A stretch of 64,000 nucleotides of DNA from Larimichthys crocea. Its lineage: Eukaryota; Chordata; Actinopteri; Sciaenidae. Below the pieces are notes generated by a model. It had not been told where the DNA came from and ran no database searches. It was given only the letters and a program-made list of their open reading frames with translations. Shown here piece by piece: positions 56,998 to 64,000 of the stretch. Numbering within the stretch: the stretch's first letter is position 1; every line of letters starts with the position of its first letter. A program made the translations under genes and the position numbers. The stretch lies in the NCBI RefSeq assembly GCF_000972845.2, contig NC_040033.1, forward strand, positions 3,376,241-3,440,240, written 5' to 3'.

Positions 56998-57969
56998 ATG
57001 GCAACTTGCAGGGGTTAGAGGTGATATATTTTTCTAATCCACTCCAATTACCTTTAATCAATACCTCTCACAGCCATCTTTCCTGGCTAATAGCTGCTTT
57101 CACGTAACTATAAGTCAGTCATCACTGATTCAAGTGATTGCCTTTGCCGTAAGGGTCACTATCATTGCACACTTTATAAATGTATGTGGTAGATATTTCC
57201 TGATGACCAAAAAAAAAAAGAGCACAGGTCCACTTGATTTAGCTCCTATCGAACATGTCAACAGTGAGATGGTCTTTTTTCCCTCTTGGCCCGGCCTGTT
57301 GGAGTGGTTTAGGATGGCAGACCTGTCAGTTTACTGCCCTGGAAGACCAGCCTGTCTCTGTTGTTGTGGACACTAGCTTCAGGGTTTGTTACAACACCTT
57401 ATGCTTCATTACACACTGCCTAGCAGGTGTCACTTCCCTGACATATTGTCTACTGGAGATACAGTATAACAGTAGCCATGTTCAAAAAACTCCTCAAAAA
57501 TACAACATATATCTTTCACAAATAATATTGAGTTAAAGGAATACTCCACCAAAAACCATATATTTTTCTTTGATTTGGAAAAGGTAATATCACAGAATAT
57601 ACAGAACCACTTTTGATATTTGAACATGAAATTGTTTTTTTTACATAAATTTACATATGCATACAGAAAAGTTATTGAAGGCAATATTATTACTCAGTCC
57701 TCGGGAAAACTGTCAACCCTCCATCTTCACTTCATGGCATATATATCCATGTCTACCATTCCATGTGTACAGATTTAACACATCTGCACACATGCAATCT
57801 AAACCAATTTGTTTGCAACCTGCATGCACACTGTCCATCCACTTCTCCAATCTACTCCAATCTATCCGTTTTCATCATTAACTTCCCAATATATGCCCAT
57901 CTCACATTTTATTAAAAGTAACTATATACAATCATCATATTTTTTCTGTATGGAGTTTTGCCTATGCCT
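56998..57969. other. No recognised gene
   Basis: Short frames on both strands do not resemble proteins, and no repeat was identified. Confidence 0.35.
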
Positions 57970-58712
57970 TCAATTCAGTTCAATTCAATTTTATTTATAT
58001 AGCGCCATATCAGATAACATAACTGAAAACTCTACTCAAACCTTCTCTCGCTCTCTCTCTCTCCATCACCACCACCATCTGTAAACATACATGTCTCATT
58101 AATGCATGTTACTAACCAAACTTCTTCCCTGGAGTTTCTGTGCTCTGTCGTCCAGCAGGTTCTCATGGATCATGGCTGCTGCTGTGGTCCTGCATGACGT
58201 CCACTACATACTGTATGTAGTGAACCCAAGAATGTGTCACCACATTAATTTGAATTTAAAGGAAATTAATCCTTCTGTTAATGTTTACGTATTGAAGGTA
58301 ATTCTCCGGTAATATTTGTTATACAGACATTTTATTTTTCATCTACATTGTGGAGAAAAAGGGAACATTAGTAAGTGGAACCTTTGAGGCCGGAAGTGTT
58401 GCCATTCGGGTGGTCTCAGGTGTGGACTTCCACCACTTGCCAGACACAACTTGGACTACACATGCACAACTCCGTGTCTTCATTGCTCTTCCATTCTGTC
58501 TGTTTCCACAGACAATTGTATTTGTCCCGAGGTCCCACGTTCAGGACCCGTAACACATATATTATTACTGTCATTATTGCTACTGTGGAACTGTTGGTCT
58601 CTGTAGATAATATTATAAAGAGTACGGTCTAGACCTGCTCTGTATGGAAAGTGTTGTGAGATAACTTTTGTTATGATATGGTGCTATATAGATAAAACTG
58701 AGTTGAATTGAA
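57970..58712. mobile_element. Inverted-repeat element, 743 bp
   Basis: The left end (TTCAATTCAATTTTATTTAT, then AGCGCCATATCA) is mirrored at the right (reverse complement TTCAATTCAACTCAGTTTTA, then AGCACCATATCA), giving imperfect terminal inverted repeats of about 40 bp. The interior has no transposase, so it is non-autonomous. Bases 58085-58215 equal the reverse complement of 43155-43270 in another repeat. The ends (TATATAGCRCCATATCA) are a common fish theme. Confidence 0.65.
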
Positions 58713-58764
58713 TATCATAACTCATGACACTTTTCATACAGAGCAGGTCTAGACCGTACTCTTT
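58617..58764. repeat. Large hairpin at the right end of the 743-bp element
   Basis: The left arm starts AAAGAGTACGGTCTAGACC and continues TGCTCTGTATG (58617-58646). The right arm (58735-58764) is its exact reverse complement over 30 bases, and pairing continues inward with a few mismatches and a gap. It is best read as a head-to-head junction between the element's right end and an inverted fragment of the same family (58713 to about 58800). Confidence 0.85.
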
Positions 58765-58800
58765 GTGAGGCGGAAACCTCGGGCAGAGTCAAGCTCAGAC

Positions 58801-59489
58801 TCCAGCAGTCTTGATAAAGCTAAGCAGCTGAATGGATGGATGTTATATACCAATCTTACAAATTTAGGTTGCACTAACTCTAGTGATTAGTTTAGTTGTT
58901 GCGGCTCGGAATCCTCTTGGGGAGCGCACTCAGCAACTTTAGCATTCACTTAAAGTTTATGTTTAGCACAGCACCTATTTGGCATTGCACATGTATAACA
59001 TTGTCAGCCTCACAATGAATGGTTAAAAAAAACAAAACACAATCTTAGGTGGAAATTCTGCCACAATACAATTTTAATTTGACTGAATACAGGGGCCTGT
59101 GATCGATATGAGACAATATGGTAAGCATATTTAATTCAACCTGTAACATGAAGCCCGGGATAGCTGATAACAGAAGTATTGAAAGTCACAAATATGAGCA
59201 GTCAGTGACGGGTTGGTATGGCAATGGAGAGGAGGGAGGAGAGTTAAAACAGATCAGGTCAGTTCCGAGGGCTGTCGATGTGAAACAGAAGATCATTCCT
59301 CACTCTCTTGCTGCCTCTCTTCACACAAGGCAAACAATACAGTTATTATGTTTTCTCTGACTCACAGTTAATCCCTGCTGTTAGATTTTAACAACAGAGT
59401 TTTTTTGTTGTGGCTGAGATTACATTTTTTTTCTCGGTCCCAGCAGCAGCAGCTTTGCTTATTAGGAGTTGCAACTTATGTGAGTCTTA
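58801..59489. other. No recognised gene
   Basis: AT-rich sequence, with nothing supported. Confidence 0.3.
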
Positions 59490-59830
59490 AAGGGGACATA
59501 TTATGAAAAAATCACTTTTCCTTCTAATATTTTTTCATTCAGGGTGCGTACAAACTCCCACAGTGTTAAAAACAACAACCACGTCCATTTTGCTGGAGTT
59601 GCTGTAGCCACACACCCCTCTTGCTGCTTGTCTCTGAACGCACCAGTCAGATTCTGCTCCTCTCATTACGTAACAAGCTTTGAGGCTAGACCCACTTCCT
59701 GAACTCTCCAGCAGAGGCCAACACCCAGTCTCCACCCACCACGCCCTATAGCATCTTCACAGGGCCACTCGCTCCTACAGTGCATTACATCTACGGAGGA
59801 ATAGTGTTTCTACACAATAAAAATGATCAT
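59490..59830 (+). repeat. AAAGGGGACATATTATG-type fish repeat, partial
   Basis: TTAAAGGGGACATATTATGA followed by AAAAATCACTTTTCCTTC is the start of a common fish non-autonomous DNA-transposon repeat. No matching inverted end was found within the next 500 bases, so the copy is partial. Confidence 0.45.
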
Positions 59831-59962
59831 ATATAGCTCAGTTGTCAAGCTATTTTCACAAGGTTTGTTTGTCAAACGTCAGACATGACAGACAGACTGA
59901 CATAGATTGAACAAAAAGAACCCAGAAAACGTTCAGGTGTATATGTGTATATGTATCTTTAT

Positions 59963-60031
59963 ATCATCGCTTGACATCCTTTGGCACCAGGATTGCAGCT
60001 GTTCAAGGTGTCAAAGAGCCTGTCAATCATG
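59963..60031 (-). pseudogene. P-type transposase, downstream exon remnant
   Basis: The frame reads MIDRLFDTLNSCNPGAKG, matching the segment after the CEATVQFI motif in THAP9-like proteins (RLFDILNSRNP..KG). The acceptor is unclear, and a stop follows shortly after. Confidence 0.6.
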
Positions 60032-60225
60032 TAAAAACAAATATCTGTATTAACTTTAAGCATCTGAAACCAGCTCCATAACAGTGTTTCAACGGGTATC
60101 ATATCAAATTAATAATAATGTATTCAAAATTTAAAAACTATTCATTTCACTATGTTAAACATGCAAGTATTTGGAACTTCCCTCTACTCCCTCTATGGCC
60201 CCATGCACATCCCTAATCATATTAC

Positions 60226-60483
60226 CTCAATGAATTGAGCCGTTGCTTCACAGTCTTTAAACTGTGAGTAGCCCAGGTCCCTCAGTGTGCGGAGAGCCAC
60301 TGTTACTGAGCGACTCAGTGTCTGCGCAGCCAGGGACACCTTCATCTTCTGGTTGTCGAAGTGGACATACTTGTGTGTGATCTTGTTTGCAGCATGCAGC
60401 CCATCCTTCATCTGAACATCGTTGAGACAAATGATGTATTTCCAGTTGATGGGGCCAGTGGTGTTCATTACTGGGCTGTATGC
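60226..60483 (-). pseudogene. P-type transposase exon (KMKVSLAAQTLS)
   Basis: Acceptor TTTTGAAG ends at 60484 and donor GTAATA starts at 60225. It encodes AYSPVMNTTGPINWKYI, GLHAANKITHKYVHF, KMKVSLAAQTLSRSV and DCEATAQFIE. These motifs are strongly characteristic of P-element/THAP9 transposases (the NKMKVxLAAQTLSxSV core). This exon is fully open. Confidence 0.8.
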
Positions 60484-60663
60484 CTTCAAAATCAGAATCA
60501 GAATTAGAATCCTTTTTAGTCACAGCTCACAAAAGTACAGACAGGAAAATGTATCTGCATCACATGCAGTCATAACTATGTAAATAAAACACACAACAAT
60601 AAAATAATAACAAAAAATGAAGTTAATAAAACAAATAAGCCCAGAACAACAATCAGCATCTAC

Positions 60664-61023
60664 CCGTAACATGTTGCAGCTTCAGCTTGTGGCAGGCATC
60701 CATCATGATGAACACTCACCAGTCACTGGATGTGCAAAAGAGGTCTTCAGGAGTTCACGAGGGTTTGCCTTGAGGTCACAGCCGAGTCGGTTGCACATGC
60801 TGATGTTAGATGCATGTCCATCCATTGTCATGCACATCACTCTGAGACCACGAGCGTGAAGTTTCTCCAATGCATGGACAACTAAGACCTTCAGTTTTTT
60901 TATAGCCATGGCATCTAAAATCAATGTCACCAATCCATATTCTGGTCTTCCTTGCATCTTCTTCCCAGCATGTCCAGCATCATCGTATTGAAGCCAGGCT
61001 TTGCCTCCACTGAAGTCAGCCAC
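60664..61023 (-). pseudogene. P-type transposase core exon with frameshift
   Basis: It starts VADFSGGKAWLQYDDAGH, continues EYGLVTLILDAMAIKKLK and TMDGHASNISMCNRLGC, and reaches FAHPVTGE. After a frame change near 60716 it reads VFIMMDACHKLKL, the DxCHxLKL motif expected next. A second small indel precedes the GTAGAT donor (from 60663). These parts form the RNase H-like catalytic core, so the copy cannot make a full protein. Acceptor CAAAG ends at 61024. Confidence 0.75.
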
Positions 61024-61128
61024 CTTTGAAAAATAAAATGTAGTAATCTGACCACTTTCCCTTTCCCTTTCAAAATAAACAGAAAATAGCATATCTGAAA
61101 GCTCAAAATGTATCAGAATGCAGTGTGT

Positions 61129-61151
61129 GATGTGATGTGATGTGATGTGAG
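61129..61151. repeat. (GTGAT)n pentanucleotide repeat
   Basis: About four tandem GTGAT units lie in the intron between P-type exons. Confidence 0.85.
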
Positions 61152-61236
61152 CTTTTAAATTGGTCATTTTCATTGTCACAAAACAGTCTGTAGGACTAAA
61201 GTGATATGTGATGGGCACACAAGCCAACGTGAATGT

Positions 61237-61560
61237 AGGTAACCCTCTGCACAGAGTAGAACCGCTGCTCCTCCGCATCGAGAGGAACCAGTTGAGGTGG
61301 CTCGGGCATCTCATGAGGATGCCTCCTGGACGTCTCCCTGGTGAGATGATGGCACGTCCCTCCGGGAGGTGGCCTCGGGGAAGACCCAGGACACACTGGA
61401 GGGACTATGTCTCGGCTGGCCTGGGAACGCCTTGGGGTCCCCCTGGGAGAGCTGGACGAAGTGGCCGGGGAGAGGGAAGTCTGGGCTTCCCTGCTGAAGC
61501 TGCTGCCTCCGCGACCCGTCAAAAACGGATAAAGCGGGAGAAGACGAGACGAGACGATGT
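61237..61560 (+). mobile_element. LINE 3' end inserted in the P-type transposase exon
   Basis: The plus-strand frame reads VEPLLLRIERNQLRWLGHLM, RMPPGRLPGE and RGRPRTHWRDYVS. This is the C-terminal tail found in a widespread fish LINE group. It ends in an untranslated stretch with GAGACGAGACGATG, where these LINEs have a GATG-type tail. It is 5'-truncated, as LINE insertions usually are, and relatively GC-rich against the surroundings. The minus-strand transposase text stops at PHPHT exactly where this begins. Confidence 0.75.
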
Positions 61561-61679
61561 ATGGGGATGTGGGAGAGGAAGATGTTGAGACTCTCTCAGG
61601 GAACTATATCTCTTCACAAAGTCCCTCTGCTCCCCGGTGTACTCATGGCCCTTCTTTGCCAAGAGGTCTACTCGAAGAT
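61561..61679 (-). pseudogene. P-type transposase exon, cut by the LINE insertion
   Basis: After an acceptor (TTTCAG, ending 61680) the frame gives LRVDLLAKKGHEYTGEQRDF and then SQHLPLPHPHT. Relatives have LLxKxGHEYTxxQREFA...LPLPHPSTIR here. The text stops at the LINE junction. The phase from the previous exon does not fit as I read it, so a further small change is likely. Confidence 0.65.
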
Positions 61680-61817
61680 CTGAAATTCAGTAAGCATAAA
61701 CTTATTAGCATAAACTTATTAGTAAGACTCCTTTAAATAAGAAGAAAACAGAGTTTAATACAGACTATAAGCATAAATTACCTATATAAAATATTCAGAT
61801 TAGTATTTCCATTTTAC

Positions 61818-62026
61818 CTGTAGCATTCCAGCCTGTCTTTCAGCTCTTTATTTATGAGGTTTTTCTCCCTCAGATCCTCGAGAAGAGCGTGCACATTTTT
61901 CTTCGCCCTTGGCTCCTGGAGTATACTATTTCTCTTCTCACGCTCCAGACTCTCCACTCTAGCCAGAGCTTCACTAAGTCTGGCCTTTAGAACATTGGGA
62001 GAAACAGGCAAAGCATAATTGTGGCC
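61818..62026 (-). pseudogene. P-type transposase coiled-coil exon
   Basis: Acceptor CTTTCCACTAG ends at 62027 and donor GTAAAA starts at 61817. It encodes GHNYALPVSPNVLKARL, then a long Leu/Glu/Lys/Arg helix (LARVESLEREKRN, LREKNLINKELKDRLE). This is the coiled coil that follows the THAP domain in THAP9-like proteins, usually for self-association. It is fully open. Confidence 0.7.
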
Positions 62027-62294
62027 CTAGTGGAAAGAGGGATGAAAATATACAGTATAGTGATGTTTATAACTCATCACTCACTGATGTAGCTGGCCCA
62101 TATTCTTAATTTCATTCTTTGGTCCCACTGTTTGCACCCTGGATATGAACATCTTAGTGACAGGGACATAACACACTACAGTATGTTTTAATGTTCTAAA
62201 ATGAGTGGCAGAGAGCACATGTGATACAGGTTTTAATATGACCAGGGCCTTGATGCTCTCATGTGTTCGAAAAATATTACATGCAAATCCTCAC

Positions 62295-62396
62295 AACATT
62301 CGAATGAGGTTCATCTTCAGAGAAATGCTGAGGCAAGTCCACTGGAAGGCTTTCTTCTGCTTTTCTTGAAGCTTTTGTTGTCCTTGATGGTACTTG
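62295..62396 (-). pseudogene. P-type transposase linker exon
   Basis: Acceptor TTTAAG ends at 62397 and donor GTGAGG starts at 62294. It encodes VPSRTTKASRKAEESLPVD and LPQHFSEDEPHSNV. The exon joins in phase 0 to both neighbours. This is the poorly conserved linker between the THAP domain and the coiled coil. Confidence 0.6.
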
Positions 62397-62567
62397 CTTA
62401 AATATAAGAAACATAATACAACATTTGAAAAATTTAGTGTAGGAAGAGAACTGTACTTTATTCCTAAACATGCAGACAGAAAAAACGTTTAAAAATTGTG
62501 GCTATTGAATGCTTACATGGACATATGAATCATAGAAATTAATTCTTTAGCCAAATGGCACACATAC

Positions 62568-62760
62568 CTTTTGTGAATGAGATGGGAAGTTAAAGACAGA
62601 TGGTTTGACTCCATGTCTCAGCTGGACAATTTGCCCTGTTCTGTCAAAGTCATCTGGCTTGAAGTTCTCACTGCAGAGCAAGGACCTCTCAGTTGCCACA
62701 AAACCTTCCCGTTACACTGCCAGTTCCCATTGTCTCTTTAAACTGCTGTCTCTGGGAAAT
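62568..62760 (-). pseudogene. THAP DNA-binding domain exon with in-frame stop
   Basis: The frame reads FPRDSSLKRQWELAV, a TAA (62712-62714), then REGFVATERSLLCSENFKPD, FDRTGQ and GVKPSVFNFP before donor GTATGT (from 62567). This is the C-terminal two thirds of a THAP (C2CH) zinc finger. The CxxH ligand pair normally reads CSEHF but here is CSENF, so the zinc His is lost. The N-terminal Cys pair would be in an upstream exon that I did not find. Confidence 0.75.
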
Positions 62761-64000
62761 CTTAAAAATATGAGAAACGTAGCTAGAGATAAAGAATTGT
62801 CTACAACAAAAATAATTCCATCTAATAGAGCTCATAATAATCAATTTATATCTATTATCTATTAGATGCTGTATTCTAACCGATCAATCACTGTAGTCCA
62901 GTTCTGTTTTTATATCATGTATAGAACCCGGACTCAAAGCTGAGGGGTTCTGTCTGTCCTGTCAGGGTTTATTTCACTATAACAACCTGTTCACACTATA
63001 GATTATCCCTTACCTACATCTTACCTGTGAAAAGCGATCCCACGAGATCTGGTTTGTACGCTCCGCTTATTAGAGCATCCATACGCGAACCGACCGTCTG
63101 AACACAGAGAACACAACACAGAGAGGGCTGCTGTGCTTGATCGGTGAGCAATTTTGACCAAAGGATTTCACAGACATGTCATTAAGGTGCCTGGGACCTG
63201 TGTGAACTGGTGGAAAAGGGGTATAATAGTTCTCCTTTAACTTGTTTTGTCATCGACCTACAATACAGCAATATAAAACTCTGTGTTTAGCATCAGGCAT
63301 ATGGAAGCAGTGACGTACACATGAGAATATGAAAATAAAGGTCTATCTTAAAGGTGATTTATTTTCACTTGACATCATTGATATAGGATTGTTGATCAGT
63401 GAATCAAAACAGTGAAACGATGGACCCTGTTACCTTTCATGTAGCACCACCATCAAAAAATTTAAACTGACCTACAACTACCGACATTCATGCTCTGCAA
63501 AAAGTAAATTATTTCCATTCCACAACTTGAGAATTGTGGGGTCCAAAGACTTTTGTGTCTTCACAGCACTTTACACGTTTATTACACAGTGCCAGCCACT
63601 GTAGGTGGTGATTACAGTAGCAGGGTTGAAGCATGTTTTCTTTATTCATGTACTCATGTACTGTGTGCATTGTGTTATCCCTGTTGGGGCACCTTGCATT
63701 GTAGAGGAGAGCTGTGAGAGGATCCGGTTGTTATTTAAAAATCTAGCAAAAAATGTGGCATTACCAGTAATATTTGAAATCCTACTGATTATGAACAAAG
63801 TGTACTTAAAGTTTTCAAAGTAAAAGTACTCATGCTGCAGAAAACAACCTGTAACTCATATGTAACATTTTGTTACTGTCTAATGAAAACCTTAACTTTT
63901 TCCTCTTCTGTCTGCAGTCAGCAGACAAAATCTTCTTGAGATGATGTTTTGTTCCATCGTGTATGTAGGATAGACAGAAGGAGGAGAGCTTTGGATGAAT
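62761..64000. other. No recognised gene; one possible small exon
   Basis: On the minus strand an ATG at 63076-63078 opens 18 codons (MDALISGAYKPDLVGSLFT) ending at a GTAAGA donor (from 63024). It lies upstream of the THAP exon but lacks the expected Cys pair, so I cannot assign it. The rest shows no supported feature. Confidence 0.3.

Larger units (their letters stand above)
59963..62760 (-). mobile_element. P-element/THAP9-type transposase pseudogene, multi-exon
   Basis: Minus-strand exons follow the order of vertebrate P-type transposases: THAP DNA-binding domain, linker, coiled coil, then RNase H-type core with insertion and C-terminal parts. Splice sites are conserved between most exons. 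Damage includes a stop in the THAP domain, a zinc-ligand change, at least one frameshift in the core, and a LINE fragment inside one exon. No P-element terminal repeats were identified. A host THAP9-like gene is a less likely alternative given the damage. Confidence 0.75.

Noticed and set aside
1..64000. CRISPR array, bacterial operon or prophage
   Set aside because: There are no regular spacers or dense gene packing. Introns, SINEs and LINEs show this is vertebrate DNA.

Overview
The window reads as AT-rich intergenic or intronic DNA from a ray-finned (teleost) fish. The evidence is its repeat content: tRNA-derived SINEs, fish-type non-LTR retrotransposon tails, a KDZ/Zisupton-like DNA transposon, a THAP/P-type transposase, pogo-like and other small inverted-repeat elements, and dispersed repeats beginning TTTTATTTGTATAGCCC. 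I found no convincing host protein-coding gene, tRNA or rRNA gene. Family names come from motif recognition by eye, not database searches.

Region 1 (about 0.8-15.3 kb) is a nested transposon cluster. Its base layer is a decayed, intron-containing KDZ (Kyakuja-Dileera-Zisupton) transposase gene on the minus strand, with recognisable exons scattered from 13.4 kb down to 2.7 kb. A young, apparently complete Ty3/gypsy LTR retrotransposon (4280-11912) has landed in one KDZ exon and split it, leaving a TATG target duplication. The retroelement has near-identical LTRs, a tRNA-Leu type primer site, a gag gene with a CCHC knuckle, and a 1470-codon pol gene (protease, RT, RNase H, integrase). A GGGAAAC slippery heptamer and a predicted H-type pseudoknot at the gag/pol junction suggest -1 ribosomal frameshifting. 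Two inverted hAT-like fragments flank the cluster (0.8-1.7 and 14.9-15.3 kb), and a broken LINE reverse transcriptase lies at 2.1-2.6 kb.

Region 2 (15.3-59.5 kb) has no recognisable gene. It holds SINEs, a pogo/Tigger-like pair of elements (21.2 and 30.7 kb), an LTR-like block at 27.0-27.8 kb, an inverted pair of one repeat family (35.0 and 56.4 kb), a direct pair of an unidentified repeat (38.2 and 44.9 kb), a short element with inverted ends (40.9-41.3 kb), a LINE C-terminal relic (45.8-46.1 kb), an element nested inside another (56.2-57.0 kb), and a 743-bp inverted-repeat element with a head-to-head hairpin at its right end (58.0-58.8 kb).

Region 3 (60.0-62.8 kb) is a multi-exon P-element/THAP9-type transposase pseudogene on the minus strand. 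It has a THAP domain carrying a stop, a coiled-coil exon and a transposase core with frame breaks, and one exon is interrupted by a plus-strand LINE 3' end.

The genes do not form a host pathway. The only set that looks functional together is the gypsy element's own LTR, gag and pol.
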